A DNA stretch of 64,000 bases from JANWWM01 sp046292465 (GCA_046292465.1 JBKBRB010000001.1:248001-312000); one strand, 5' to 3'. Positions 1-9,353 are shown, numbered from the stretch's first letter. A program made the numbers and translations. The notes: generated from the letters alone by a model not told the origin.

Positions 1-240
1 AAACTCAAACTTGACCCCAGCACAAACCTTGACGAGTTGCTTGCCGAACTTGCCAGCCGATACTCGCATGAACGGCTCACGACGATTGACGGCGTGAAAA
101 TTGATTTTGCTGAAAGTTGGGTGCATCTGCGCAAATCCAACACCGAGCCGATTGTGCGCATTTATGCCGAAGCCAAAACCAAAGCCGACGCCGAGTCGCT
201 TGCCAAACGCTTCGCCGATGAACTCTTGCAGTGTGCTTGA
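1..240 (+). CDS. Phosphohexomutase (PMM/PGM/GlmM superfamily), C-terminal end, partial
   Basis: The reading frame is open from the first base and stops at 238-240, so the start lies before the window. The visible 79 residues are the last domain of an alpha-D-phosphohexomutase: the motif RKSNTEPIVRIYAE is the phosphate-binding loop of domain 4, followed by the usual amphipathic C-terminal helix. Such enzymes interconvert hexose 1- and 6-phosphates (mannose, glucose or glucosamine) for cell-wall and polysaccharide precursors. The fragment does not allow a choice between glmM, manB and pgm; the active-site serine loop is outside the window. Confidence 0.85.
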   Translation, partial: KLKLDPSTNLDELLAELASRYSHERLTTIDGVKIDFAESWVHLRKSNTEPIVRIYAEAKTKADAESLAKRFADELLQCA

Positions 241-261
241 TTCTTGCTCACACAACCGATT

Positions 262-696
262 TCACATTTTGAGTTTCGGTCGGGTTTCTAAGTAATGTTG
301 AAGGAAAAGCGCGGCGGCGACTTTATCGAGCCTGCCTTTGCGGTTGCGTTCCTTTTTTCTGACGCCGCTTTCAATGAGCGTTTGCATGGCGGCTTTGGAC
401 GAGCCGAACTCACTGACTTTTTCAATCAAGAGATTTGGGAATTTTGCTTGAAGACGCGCTTCGAATTCGGCAACGACTTTCGTCATTCGGTTTGGCGAGC
501 CGTCGCCGTTGGTGGGGTTGCCGAGCAGGATTTTCTCGATACCGTCCTCTTTTTCAATTGTTGCAAGTTTTTTGTAGAGGTCTGGTTCTGAAAATGTGCC
601 GACCGTTTGCGCAAAGAGATGAAGCAAGTCGCTTTGTGCTAGTCCGATGCGTTTGGTGCCGTAGTCAATGGCAACAATTCGCTTGTTGTGCGTCAT
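262..696 (-). CDS. ruvX: Putative pre-16S rRNA nuclease RuvX/YqgF
   Basis: This 144-residue protein has the length and RNase H-like fold pattern of RuvX/YqgF, which matures the 5' end of 16S rRNA and was earlier proposed as a Holliday junction resolvase. Visible signatures are VAIDYGTKRIGLA near residue 8 (first catalytic Asp), LLGNPTNGDG near residue 57, and a C-terminal LDKVAAALFLQ with the last acidic residue. The usual DERxT(S/T) motif reads SEFGSS here, keeping the Glu but not the Asp. Its ATG overlaps the stop of the upstream HU gene in an ATGA (693-696), so the two are probably translationally coupled. Confidence 0.88.
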   Translation of the reverse strand: MTHNKRIVAIDYGTKRIGLAQSDLLHLFAQTVGTFSEPDLYKKLATIEKEDGIEKILLGNPTNGDGSPNRMTKVVAEFEARLQAKFPNLLIEKVSEFGSSKAAMQTLIESGVRKKERNRKGRLDKVAAALFLQHYLETRPKLKM

Positions 697-1076
697 GACG
701 ATGCATTTGTTTTTGTGTCGCTGCTGAGCAGAACCTTTTTGATTTGTTTGCTTGGGCGGAAGTGCATTTTTCGGCGTCTGCCTTTATACTCAACAACTTG
801 AAGTGTGCGCGGGTCTCGAACAATGGCACGCTCTTTCATGAATTTGACTTCAAAGACGCCGAGTCCGCGAAGTTCAATGCGCAGTTCAGGGTCAGCACTT
901 TTGATAAGATTGGAAAGCGAATCGATTGTGGCATCGACATAGTCAGACACTTCGCCAGGCTTTGCGTTAAAGCGTTTTGCCACAGCTTTGTAGAGGTCGA
1001 CGCGTGTCAAGGTCTTTGCTATTTTTCGCGTGTTGCTTCGCTTGTTTGGGTTGAGTTCGTTTTCTTGATTTGGCAT
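693..1076 (-). CDS. HU/IHF family DNA-binding protein
   Basis: A 127-residue histone-like protein. After a basic, Asn/Arg-rich extension of about 25 residues comes the HU/IHF core: helical dimerisation part from TRVDLYKAVAKRF, then the beta arm around RGLGVFEVKF and the conserved RDPRT region, ending in RRRKMHFRPSKQIKKVL. The family binds and bends DNA as dimers and shapes the nucleoid. The N-terminal extension and the short linker before the arm tip differ from canonical 90-residue HU. It is the first gene of a two-gene unit with ruvX (4-base overlap). Confidence 0.88.
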   Translation of the reverse strand: MPNQENELNPNKRSNTRKIAKTLTRVDLYKAVAKRFNAKPGEVSDYVDATIDSLSNLIKSADPELRIELRGLGVFEVKFMKERAIVRDPRTLQVVEYKGRRRKMHFRPSKQIKKVLLSSDTKTNASS

Positions 1077-1174
1077 AGCGTGTTTTGTGTTTTGTTTCGA
1101 TGTTTGATTTCGGAAAGAACAAAGATGATTCCAACAAAGAACAAGACGACTTTACTCTATGAAGCGCGCTTCTC

Positions 1175-2593
1175 TCAGATGCGCTCGCCAATCAAAGTTG
1201 CGGCAGTTGCATTTGTGATGCGTACTCTTACAAAGTCTCCTGCTTTTTCGCGTCCTGTTTTTGGAAACACTGCCACGCGGTTGTTATCGGCTCTGCCCAT
1301 CCACATTTGCGAAGAGCGTTTGCTGTCGCCCTCGATTAAAATTTCGTAGACTTTTCCGATGGATTCGGCATAGCGTTCTGCGGAAATGCGTTTTGTGAGG
1401 GCAACGATTTCTTGCAAGCGGCGTTGTTTGGTGGCGTCGTCGACATCGTCTTTGAGTCTCTTTGCGGCCGGTGTGTTCGGGCGTTCTGAGTAGATGAAGG
1501 TGAAGGCGTAATCGTATCGAACTTGCTCCAAGAGCGAGAGCGTTTCTCGATGGTCTTCTTCGGTTTCAGTGCAGAAGCCTGCAATAATGTCAGTTGAAAG
1601 TGCGCAATCCGGAATTTTGGATTGAATCATCTCGATTTTTTTCAGGTAATCTTCCCTTGTGTGATTGCGATTCATCAACGCCAATATGCGCGTCGAGCCT
1701 GATTGAACAGGCAAGTGAATAAACTTGCAGAGATTGGGACGTTCGGCAATCACGCTGACGAGTTCGTCTGAAATGTCTTTTGGGTGCGAGGTCGTAAATC
1801 GGATTCGCATTCTTTCGTTAATCAAACTGGCACGATACATCAGTTCAGCGAAGTTCACCTTGCTTTGTTCGTCGTTGTAAGAATTGACATTTTGCCCCAA
1901 GAGCGTTACTTCTTTGAAGCCTTCATCGGAAAGCATTTTAATTTCGTCGAGAATAGTTTGGAACGGTCGGCTTCGCTCTCTGCCGCGCGTGAATGGGACA
2001 ACACAGAACGAGCACATGTTGTCGCACCCGCGCATAATCGAGAGAAACGCGCTCACGCCTTCGCGCCGCACAGGTGTAATATCGGCGTAAGTTTCTTCAA
2101 GCGAAAGAAACACATTTGCGGCTTTCTGCCCCGACTCTGCCAGTTCAATCAGTTGCGGAATTGAGCGATAAGCGTCAGGACCAGCGATTAAATCGACAAT
2201 TTTTTCTTGCTCAAAAAGCGATTGTTTCATGCGCTCCGCCATACAGCCCAAAACGCCAACAACGAGTTTCGGGTTCTTGCGTTTGAGCGGTTTAAGCGAT
2301 TGCAATCGGGAGTGAATTTTTTGTTCGGCGTTATCGCGAATAGCGCAAGTGTTAAGGAAAATCACATCAGCGTCAGTTTCAGAATCGGTCGTGCTATATC
2401 CGTCATGTTTCAAAATAGCGGCGACGATTTCCGAGTCGGCGAAGTTCATCTGACAGCCGTAGCTCTCGATATAAACTTTTCCTTTTTTTGCTTCGCCGCT
2501 TCGTTTGGACTTGGCGGCGTAGGTTTCTTCGCCTGTCGTTGCAATTTCCTTTGAGCCTTCAATGATGTTCAGAGTTGGCAATTCTATTGACAT
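1175..2593 (-). CDS. miaB: tRNA-2-methylthio-N6-dimethylallyladenosine synthase MiaB
   Basis: MiaB adds the 2-methylthio group to i6A37 of tRNAs reading UNN codons. All parts are visible in 472 residues: an N-terminal methylthiotransferase domain with three cluster cysteines (C47 in SYGCQMN, C83 in NTCAIRDNA, C117 in LGCMAER), the radical-SAM triad C190/C194/C197 in RGCDNMCSFCVVP, the B12-less SAM barrel, and a C-terminal TRAM domain from about residue 405. There is an N-terminal leader of about 35 charged residues. The RGRERSRP motif after the SAM triad is typical of MiaB rather than RimO or MtaB. It is transcribed towards HU, from which it is separated by 98 bases. Confidence 0.95.
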   Translation of the reverse strand: MSIELPTLNIIEGSKEIATTGEETYAAKSKRSGEAKKGKVYIESYGCQMNFADSEIVAAILKHDGYSTTDSETDADVIFLNTCAIRDNAEQKIHSRLQSLKPLKRKNPKLVVGVLGCMAERMKQSLFEQEKIVDLIAGPDAYRSIPQLIELAESGQKAANVFLSLEETYADITPVRREGVSAFLSIMRGCDNMCSFCVVPFTRGRERSRPFQTILDEIKMLSDEGFKEVTLLGQNVNSYNDEQSKVNFAELMYRASLINERMRIRFTTSHPKDISDELVSVIAERPNLCKFIHLPVQSGSTRILALMNRNHTREDYLKKIEMIQSKIPDCALSTDIIAGFCTETEEDHRETLSLLEQVRYDYAFTFIYSERPNTPAAKRLKDDVDDATKQRRLQEIVALTKRISAERYAESIGKVYEILIEGDSKRSSQMWMGRADNNRVAVFPKTGREKAGDFVRVRITNATAATLIGERI

Positions 2594-2726
2594 ATTGACT
2601 TACAGATTAGATTTAGCGCGATTTGAGAAAGGCGAAGATACGCCAATCTGTTAGCGTATCAAAAGTTTCTGCATTTTGCCACATGGGTTGTATCTTGCCA
2701 TTTGTCAAAGTCTATTTCATTGTTCA

Positions 2727-3737
2727 ATGCGCTACACACTTCTCGGGGATTCTGGTTTGCGCGTTTCACAGATTGCGCTCGGCACTATGGGCTTCGGCAC
2801 GGAGTGGGGCTGGGGCGCCGATTACGAAACAAGCAAAAAAATTTTTGACGTATATGCCCACGCTGGCGGAAATTTCCTCGACACTGCCAACATTTACACC
2901 GCAGGCACATCGGAAAAATTTTGCGGCGATTTCGTTGCTTACGACCGCGACCACTTCGTCATTGCGACCAAATACACGCTTCAAGACCGCATGCACGATG
3001 TGCACTATGCTGGCAACCATCGCAAAAACATGATGCGCTCGGTGCGTGAAAGCCTCAAACGGCTCAAAACGGACTTCATTGATCTTCTCTGGCTTCACGC
3101 ATGGGATTTCACCACGCCTGTTGAAGAAGTGATGCGTGGCTTAGATGACCTCGTTTCGCGTGGCATCGTGCACTACATCGGTATTTCCGATACGCCTGCA
3201 TGGATTGTCTCGCAAGCCAATATGCTCGCTGAACTGCGCGGTTGGACGAAGTTTGTTGGGTTGCAAATCGAATACTCACTCATTCAGCGCACACCAGAAC
3301 GCGACTTGCTCCCGATGGCAAAAGCATGGAAGATGACCGTAACGCCTTGGGGCGCACTAGCAGGTGGGGCGCTTTCAGGCAAATACTTGCGTGGCGAAAA
3401 AGGACGACTACCTGAAAATAGTGCGCGCCTGAACGAGCGCAGCACGGCGATTACCAAAGAAGTCGTTGCCGTGGCTAATGCACTCGGCGTAACACCTGCA
3501 CAAGTTGCGCTTAAATGGACGATGCAACGAGACCTTTCCGTTGTGCCAATCGTTGGCGCCACTAAGCCCGAACAACTTTCAGATACACTCAAATCGCTGG
3601 ACATTCACCTTCCTGACGAACACCTCCAACGCTTGAACGCTGTTAGTGCAATTGAACTTGGATTTCCGCACGATTTTCTCCTGAGCGATGCGGTCAAAAA
3701 CGCACTCGGACAAACGCAAAGCATGATTATTAAGTAA
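2727..3737 (+). CDS. Aldo/keto reductase
   Basis: NADPH-dependent oxidoreductase of the aldo/keto reductase superfamily, 336 residues when started at the ATG that gives MRYTLLGDSGLRVS, the standard opening strand; a TTG 51 bases upstream is also open but extends beyond the family. The catalytic tetrad can be placed: Asp and Tyr in LDTANIYTAG, Lys in VIATKYT, His in LLWLHAWD. C-terminal GATKPEQL is the cofactor phosphate-binding segment. Substrate cannot be read from sequence; the closest pattern is the general AKR group that acts on small aldehydes. kdsB follows after 14 bases on the same strand. Confidence 0.88.
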   Translation: MRYTLLGDSGLRVSQIALGTMGFGTEWGWGADYETSKKIFDVYAHAGGNFLDTANIYTAGTSEKFCGDFVAYDRDHFVIATKYTLQDRMHDVHYAGNHRKNMMRSVRESLKRLKTDFIDLLWLHAWDFTTPVEEVMRGLDDLVSRGIVHYIGISDTPAWIVSQANMLAELRGWTKFVGLQIEYSLIQRTPERDLLPMAKAWKMTVTPWGALAGGALSGKYLRGEKGRLPENSARLNERSTAITKEVVAVANALGVTPAQVALKWTMQRDLSVVPIVGATKPEQLSDTLKSLDIHLPDEHLQRLNAVSAIELGFPHDFLLSDAVKNALGQTQSMIIK

Positions 3738-3751
3738 CTTTAATTGTTGGA

Positions 3752-4501
3752 ATGTATATGTCTATCCTCGCCGTCATTCCCGCTCGATATGCCTCGACGC
3801 GCTTTCCCGCAAAGCCACTCGTAATGATTGAAGGCAAACCGATGATTCAACGCACCTATGAATCTGCATTGCGATGCAAATTTTTCTCGAAAGTGATTGT
3901 TGCTACGGACGACGAGCGCATCGCTCACGCCGTTCAATCTTTTGGTGGTGAGGTTGAACTGACACGCACCGAGCACCAAACCGGCACGGATAGAATCGCC
4001 GAAGTCGCCAGCCGACATCCAGATTACGAAGTGATAGTTAACATACAAGGAGACCAGCCTTTCATATCGCCTGAAGCGTTGGAGAAACTCATTGAACCTT
4101 ACTTGCGTGATGAACTGCCCGAAATGACTACCGTCGCTTGTCCGCTCGACATGCTTTCAGGATATCGAGACGAACACACGGTCAAAGTGATTTGCAACCA
4201 AAAACTTCGTGCGATGTATTTCTCGCGCGCACCGATTCCATTTTTCCGAAATGCGGTCCATAATCCGCCCGTTTATCATCATATTGGGCTTTATGCCTTT
4301 CGGCGTGATTTTTTGTTTTTTTATGCAATGCTTCCGCCGTCGCCGCTCGAGCAAGCCGAATCGCTCGAGCAACTTCGCGCGCTGGAAAATGGCTATACGA
4401 TTCAAGTTGGACTTATCTCAACCCCAATTTTGGAAATCAACACCCCCGACGATTTAGCCAAAGTCCACCTGCTCATTAAGACAGGCGCACTGACGCTTTG
4501 A
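3752..4501 (+). CDS. kdsB: 3-deoxy-manno-octulosonate cytidylyltransferase (CMP-Kdo synthetase)
   Basis: KdsB activates Kdo with CTP to CMP-Kdo, the donor for the inner core of lipopolysaccharide, in the cytoplasm. The 249-residue protein starts with the nucleotide-binding signature AVIPARYASTRFPAKPL and carries VIVATDDERI, TGTDRIAEV and VNIQGDQPFI, the motifs that hold CTP and Mg. An ATG six bases downstream (MSILAV) fits the family start equally well. Presence of KdsB shows a Gram-negative outer membrane with Kdo-containing LPS. Confidence 0.95.
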   Translation: MYMSILAVIPARYASTRFPAKPLVMIEGKPMIQRTYESALRCKFFSKVIVATDDERIAHAVQSFGGEVELTRTEHQTGTDRIAEVASRHPDYEVIVNIQGDQPFISPEALEKLIEPYLRDELPEMTTVACPLDMLSGYRDEHTVKVICNQKLRAMYFSRAPIPFFRNAVHNPPVYHHIGLYAFRRDFLFFYAMLPPSPLEQAESLEQLRALENGYTIQVGLISTPILEINTPDDLAKVHLLIKTGALTL

Positions 4502-4587
4502 GAGGCGAATCAATCGGCTTTGAAAAATTTCTCTACTGACTTATTCTTGCTCGTCATTTGCCTCGAAGGTCTAAACATTTTTCAACG

Positions 4588-5802
4588 ATGAACGAAACAC
4601 TTACGCCACCGAAATCGCTCGCGCTGTTGGATTTCAACAACACCGAAATTGCCTTTGCCTCAAAGACAAATCGGCAACTCTCTGAACGCTATTGGCTTTT
4701 TCGTGCCATGAACAATCCCACGCTTACTAAACTTGGCATATCGGTTCTGGGCTGGGCAATTCGATGGAAGTTGCCTGTGAAGGGGCTTATCAAAGCCACG
4801 ATTTTCAAACAGTTCTGCGGTGGCGAAACCGTTGAGGAGTGCTTACCTGTTATGGAAGAACTTGCAAAATCGAACATCAAATCCATCCTCGACTACTCTG
4901 TCGAGGGCGAAGAAACTGAAGAAGTCTTCGATAGCGTCGTCGAGAAAGTTCTTTACACGATTGAAAAAAGCAAGCAAACGCCACACATTCCTTTTGCTGT
5001 CTTCAAGATGACGGGCATTGCGCGGTTTGGCTTGCTTGAAAAAGTTAGCGCGGCACAAACACTTTCGCCTGATGAAGTCGCCGAGTGGAATAAAGTCAAA
5101 TCTCGTTTGCACAAAATTTGTAAAGCGGCACAACAAGCACGTCTTCCCGTTATGATTGATGCCGAAGAATCATGGATTCAAGCTGCTATTGATTCGCTTG
5201 CCGACGAAATGATGGAACAATACAACAAATCCATGCCGCTCGTCTACAACACCATTCAACTTTACCGTAAAGACCGATTAGCATTTTTGAAATCCTCATT
5301 TGCAAAGGCAGAAAAGGGGGGCTACTACTTGGGCGTTAAACTCGTGCGCGGCGCTTACATGGAAAAGGAACGCCAACGCGCGCTCGAGCATGGCTATGCC
5401 TCTCCGATTCACGAGACGAAGGAAGATACCGACCGCGACTTCAACCTTGCACTTGATTTTTGCATCGCACATATCGATCGCATCGGCATTTGTTCAGGCA
5501 CGCATAACGAAGAGAGCAACCTCAAACTTGCAAGGCTTATTCAAGAAAAAAACTTGCCGCTCAATCACCCACATCTTTACTTCTCGCAACTTTACGGCAT
5601 GGGCGACCACATCAGTTATAACCTCTCCAAACTTGGCTTCAACGTGTCTAAATACTTGCCCTACGGCGAAGTGAAATTCGTGCTTCCCTATCTCTGCCGA
5701 AGAGCACAGGAAAACACCGCTGTCGCAGGCTATGCTAGCCGCGAACTTCGATTGCTCATGGCAGAGCGCGCACGACGAAAACACAACTCGCGTGCTCGTT
5801 AG
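4588..5802 (+). CDS. putA: Proline dehydrogenase (FAD-linked)
   Basis: Monofunctional proline dehydrogenase of about 404 residues, similar to the ProDH half of PutA and to eukaryotic-like PRODH. It oxidises L-proline to pyrroline-5-carboxylate, passing electrons to quinone. The ATG at 4588 (MNETLTPPK) is preferred to the TTG 30 bases upstream. The barrel contains VKLVRGAYMEKER and the distal GTHNEES and the segment YLPYGEVKFVLPYLCRRAQEN, whose Arg pair binds the proline carboxylate. No P5C dehydrogenase domain is fused and none lies next to it, though an aldehyde dehydrogenase is at 9.4 kb. It is the last of three closely spaced plus-strand genes. Confidence 0.9.
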   Translation: MNETLTPPKSLALLDFNNTEIAFASKTNRQLSERYWLFRAMNNPTLTKLGISVLGWAIRWKLPVKGLIKATIFKQFCGGETVEECLPVMEELAKSNIKSILDYSVEGEETEEVFDSVVEKVLYTIEKSKQTPHIPFAVFKMTGIARFGLLEKVSAAQTLSPDEVAEWNKVKSRLHKICKAAQQARLPVMIDAEESWIQAAIDSLADEMMEQYNKSMPLVYNTIQLYRKDRLAFLKSSFAKAEKGGYYLGVKLVRGAYMEKERQRALEHGYASPIHETKEDTDRDFNLALDFCIAHIDRIGICSGTHNEESNLKLARLIQEKNLPLNHPHLYFSQLYGMGDHISYNLSKLGFNVSKYLPYGEVKFVLPYLCRRAQENTAVAGYASRELRLLMAERARRKHNSRAR

Positions 5803-5846
5803 TTTTTTTGTCGTATCTACACAACTATTAGTCTTGCAGTTCTTTG

Positions 5847-6064
5847 CTACAAGCCCTTGAAGTTCTTTTTCAAATAGTTGTGCTCTCCACACAAGGTTTG
5901 TGCATTTTCAATCGCTGCTTTTCCACCTAAATTTATACGCCACGTATCTCACGGTCTGTGCAAATATTGCTTCTCTCAACAACCAGTCCATGCGCACTAT
6001 CCATGCGTGGATGAGATTTGAAATACTCAATGACAAAATCTCTAATACTTTTAGATTTGCCCAT
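5847..6064 (-). pseudogene. Remnant of an HNH-type restriction endonuclease (N- and C-terminal scraps)
   Basis: Directly after the methyltransferase, and starting inside its last codons (ATG at 6062-6064), a 43-codon frame reads MGKSKSIRDFVIEYFKSHP and ends at 5933-5935. A second frame just downstream, ending at TAG 5847-5849, reads GGKAAIENAQTLCGEHN followed by LKKN, which is the tail of an HNH nuclease domain (Asn/His metal-binding segment). Intact endonucleases partnered with this methyltransferase type carry a winged-helix N-terminus, a middle part and this HNH tail. Here the middle is gone and the pieces are out of frame, so the gene is almost certainly dead. The overlap with the methyltransferase is the original operon junction. 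Confidence 0.72.
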
Positions 6065-6878
6065 TGTTCATGTTAAGCGCATCTGTTTCAGATAGAATTC
6101 GTTGTTGTGCCAATGCGCAATAGGCGGAATCAATTTCAACCCCGATGCCTATACGATTTGTATTTTGGGCAACAATGAGTGTTGAGCCGCTTCCTGCAAA
6201 TGGGTCGAAGACAACATCGCCTACATAACTGAAAAGTTTTATACATCGATACGGAAGTTCTTTTGGAAACGGAGCAGGATGACCGACACGCTTTGCACTT
6301 TCACCGTTGAATGTCCAAAGCCCATTTGCCCAAGCCATAAATTCGTTTTTGCTTATGTCAGATTGACGCGAACCATTCGTTTTCTTCTATTGGTCTTTGT
6401 AGAGAACAACGATTAACTCTATGGGAGAAATCACAGTTGGTGCTGAAGCAGACATCCAAGACTCCCATGCTGTTCTGCGCGAAATGTTTCCTTCGTTCCA
6501 AACAATTGTGAATTGGTATTTCCATCCTACTTCTTGCGCAATTCGGGTTAAATCGCTGCCAACGCTTTTCGCACCGCCTTTGTTTTTATCAAGCGGAATG
6601 TTCATTGCCAAGCGTGCTTGTGACTTGCTCCAAGCAAAACAATTCGCCAGCCATTGACGCGAAAATGCTAAATAGTCATCATAGTTGAGTTCATCATGAT
6701 TTGAGTTGTATTCTATCCCGACGTTGTAAGGAGGTGAGGTTACAATCAAGTCGATAAACGGCTCATCAAACAAGCGCGGATTTGTAGAATCGCCTTGATA
6801 GAGTATTATGTTGTGATGTCGCAATACTTCTCGCTTTTCAGTCAGTTGCTTTTCAATCCCTTTGACATCGAGTTCCAT
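6051..6878 (-). pseudogene. DNA methyltransferase (beta-class N4/N6) broken by an in-frame amber codon
   Basis: A site-specific DNA methyltransferase is encoded in one continuous frame from ATG 6876-6878 to TAA 6051-6053, interrupted once by TAG at 6387-6389. The upstream half has the catalytic motif TSPPYNVGIEY (motif IV) near residue 48; the downstream half has DPFAGSGSTL (motif I, SAM binding), giving the beta-class order. The two halves, read through the stop, align without loss (VVLYKDQ-stop-KKTNGSRQSDIS). Relatives as I remember them have Trp at the stop, so TGG to TAG is the simplest explanation. Downstream half could restart at ATG 6336-6338 but would lack the catalytic motif. Either a real pseudogene or a base-call error. 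Confidence 0.85.
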
Positions 6879-6983
6879 AATCGCTTATTGTTTTCTGAAG
6901 AGTTAGAAGAATTGTTATGTCAGTGTGTGAAACCTTCTTGAATCTTTGTAAGTTTGCGCCCCTATAAACCGATAAAAACACAG

Positions 6984-9353
6984 ATGAATCTTGCTGAAAA
7001 ATTAGAGTTTGACAAAATTCTTGCTCACGCTAGCAAACTTTGCTTGTCCGAGATGGGGCGTGCGCGCCTTGCCAATTCTGAACCCTTCCTAACCTTGCCT
7101 GCTCTCGAGACCGAATTGGAGCGTGTGCGCGAGCTCAAACTTCTGATGGAATCGGGCGAAGAGTTGCCCATCGCTACGCTTTACGACACGCGCGATATTC
7201 TCAAAAAACTTGCTATCGAAGAAAATTTTCTTCAACCTGCTGAACTGCTCAAAATCGGCGCGGCATTGCGCACGGCGTCGCTTCTGAAAAAATTCATTTT
7301 CAATCGCAAGGAAACCTTTCCGACGCTGAACGCGCTCACGGAAAACTTGTGGATGGAAAAATCACTTCAGTATGAAATCTCTCAAAAGATTGATGAATTT
7401 GCCGAAGTGCGTTCTTCGGCTTCCGACGCGCTCCAATTCATTCGTGGCGAATTGCAAAAAAAACGCGACGCGCTTCGACGCAAATACGAATCGCTTCAAC
7501 GCCGCTACGCGAGCGAAAATATGCTCATGGAGGAGGGCATCACAATTCGCAACGGTCGATTAGTGCTTGGGTTCAGAGTCGAGCATAAGTATCAAGTGCC
7601 GGGCTTCATTCACGATTTTTCGCAGTCGGGGCAAACCGTTTTCATTGAGCCTGCTGAAACGCTCTCGCTCTCGAATGAAATTCGCGATTTAGAAATTCAA
7701 GAAGTTCGGGAAATCGAGCGCATTCTACGCGAATTGGCACGCGCCTTACGCAAAGAACTCGATAATCTTCTTTCCAATCAAGAAATTCTCACACAGTTCG
7801 ATGCGCTCTATGCGAAGGCAAAGTTCGCGCTTGAAATTGGCGCCATTCGTCCAAATGTTTCTCTTGAAAAGAGAGTCAAATTAGAAAACGCATTTCATCC
7901 GTATCTATTGCTAACGCATCGCAAAGCGGGTAAGCCTGTCATACCACTGTCGTTGGAATTAGGTTATGAGAACTATGTTTTGGTGATTACAGGACCGAAC
8001 GCAGGTGGCAAATCGGTTGCGCTCAAAACCGTGGGTTTGCTTTCGTTGATGTTGCAACATGGCTACTTGCTTCCGTGTGGGGAAGGCTCAACGCTTACGC
8101 TCTTCGATCACATCTTTGTAGAAATTGGCGACGAGCAATCGATTGAAAACGATCTTTCCACATTCAGTTCGCACCTCAAAAATCTTAAAGCCATTTTAGA
8201 CAACGCAACGAACGAAAGCCTTGTGCTCATTGATGAAATTTGTTCAGGCACAGACCCCGAAGAAGGCGCGGCGATTGCAACGGCAACGCTTGAAAGTTTG
8301 CTCACGCGCAAAGCGATTACGATTGTAACGACACATCAAGGCTCGCTGAAAGCCTATGCTTATCAACGCGCAGGCGTTGTTAATGGCTCAATGCAATTTG
8401 ACGCGAAGGAATTGCGTCCGACTTATCAGTTTCAAATCGGCTTGCCAGGTAGTTCGTTTGCGCTTGAAATGGCGCGGCGAATGGGCTTTGCGCCGCACGT
8501 CTTGGAAAATGCAAAACGCTTCTTAGGCGATTCCAAACATGCGCTCGAGGCACTCATTACGAAAATGAACTTTGAGTTGCAACGCCTTCATCAAGAGCGG
8601 AAGAACTTGCGCGAGGAGCGCGAAGCATCGGAACGCTTGGCGAAACAGTATCAACAAAAATTGCGCGAGCTTGAAAATGAAAGACGAGAGTTGAGACGCC
8701 AGTCGCTCCAAGATTCGAAACGACTCTTAGCGCAATCGAGCGAACTGATTGAGAAAGTTATCAAAGAGATTAAGGAAAGCGCTGGCGATTCGGAAAAAAT
8801 TAAATCGGCACGCAAAGAAGTCGAGAAAATGCGCCGCGACCTTGCCGCCGAAGAAACCAAAATCGCCACTGAAAAATCCAAAGACACCGAATCGGTTGAA
8901 ATCGCTGTCGGCGATAAAGTCAAACTGCTCGATACGCACACCATCGGCGAAGTTCTTGAAATCAAAGACGACGATGTTGTGGTCTCCTTCGGCAACTTCC
9001 GCATGAAAACCGCGCTGCGCAACCTTGAAAAAATCTCAAACAAAGAGGCACGTGAAACGGAGCGAAAACAAACCGCACAACTTGGTTCAAGTTCGCTCAT
9101 TGAAATTAAAGAAGTCTCAACTCGCTTGGATTTACGAGGCTTGATGGGAGATGAAGCCATTTTGCGTGTCGAGAAGTTCATCGATGAATCTATCTCAAAC
9201 GGATTGCATCGGCTCGACATCATTCACGGCAAGGGCACAGGCGCACTGCGCAAACGCATCACCGACTACTTGAAAAATGATAAGCGCATCAAGCACTTTC
9301 GATTGGGCAACTGGGATGAAGGCGGAACAGGCGTAACTGTCGTGGAAATTTAA
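6984..9353 (+). CDS. mutS2: MutS2 family protein with Smr nuclease domain
   Basis: MutS2 is a MutS-like ATPase that acts against recombination between diverged DNA and, in some bacteria, on collided ribosomes; it does not take part in mismatch repair. The 789-residue protein started at ATG 6984 (MNLAEKLEFDKIL) matches the family start; a TTG 30 bases upstream is open but atypical. Order: core/clamp helices with coiled coil, Walker A GPNAGGKS near residue 335, Walker B LVLIDEICSGTDPEEG near 412, long coiled coil at about 520-640, KOW-like segment, and the C-terminal Smr domain from about 714 with LDLRG and HGKGTGALR. It lies divergent from the decayed methyltransferase. Confidence 0.95.
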   Translation: MNLAEKLEFDKILAHASKLCLSEMGRARLANSEPFLTLPALETELERVRELKLLMESGEELPIATLYDTRDILKKLAIEENFLQPAELLKIGAALRTASLLKKFIFNRKETFPTLNALTENLWMEKSLQYEISQKIDEFAEVRSSASDALQFIRGELQKKRDALRRKYESLQRRYASENMLMEEGITIRNGRLVLGFRVEHKYQVPGFIHDFSQSGQTVFIEPAETLSLSNEIRDLEIQEVREIERILRELARALRKELDNLLSNQEILTQFDALYAKAKFALEIGAIRPNVSLEKRVKLENAFHPYLLLTHRKAGKPVIPLSLELGYENYVLVITGPNAGGKSVALKTVGLLSLMLQHGYLLPCGEGSTLTLFDHIFVEIGDEQSIENDLSTFSSHLKNLKAILDNATNESLVLIDEICSGTDPEEGAAIATATLESLLTRKAITIVTTHQGSLKAYAYQRAGVVNGSMQFDAKELRPTYQFQIGLPGSSFALEMARRMGFAPHVLENAKRFLGDSKHALEALITKMNFELQRLHQERKNLREEREASERLAKQYQQKLRELENERRELRRQSLQDSKRLLAQSSELIEKVIKEIKESAGDSEKIKSARKEVEKMRRDLAAEETKIATEKSKDTESVEIAVGDKVKLLDTHTIGEVLEIKDDDVVVSFGNFRMKTALRNLEKISNKEARETERKQTAQLGSSSLIEIKEVSTRLDLRGLMGDEAILRVEKFIDESISNGLHRLDIIHGKGTGALRKRITDYLKNDKRIKHFRLGNWDEGGTGVTVVEI

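Noticed and set aside
6338..6389. A frameshift splitting the DNA methyltransferase
   Set aside because: Counting codons between the two halves gives the same frame; only one TAG separates them, so a nonsense change fits and a frameshift does not.
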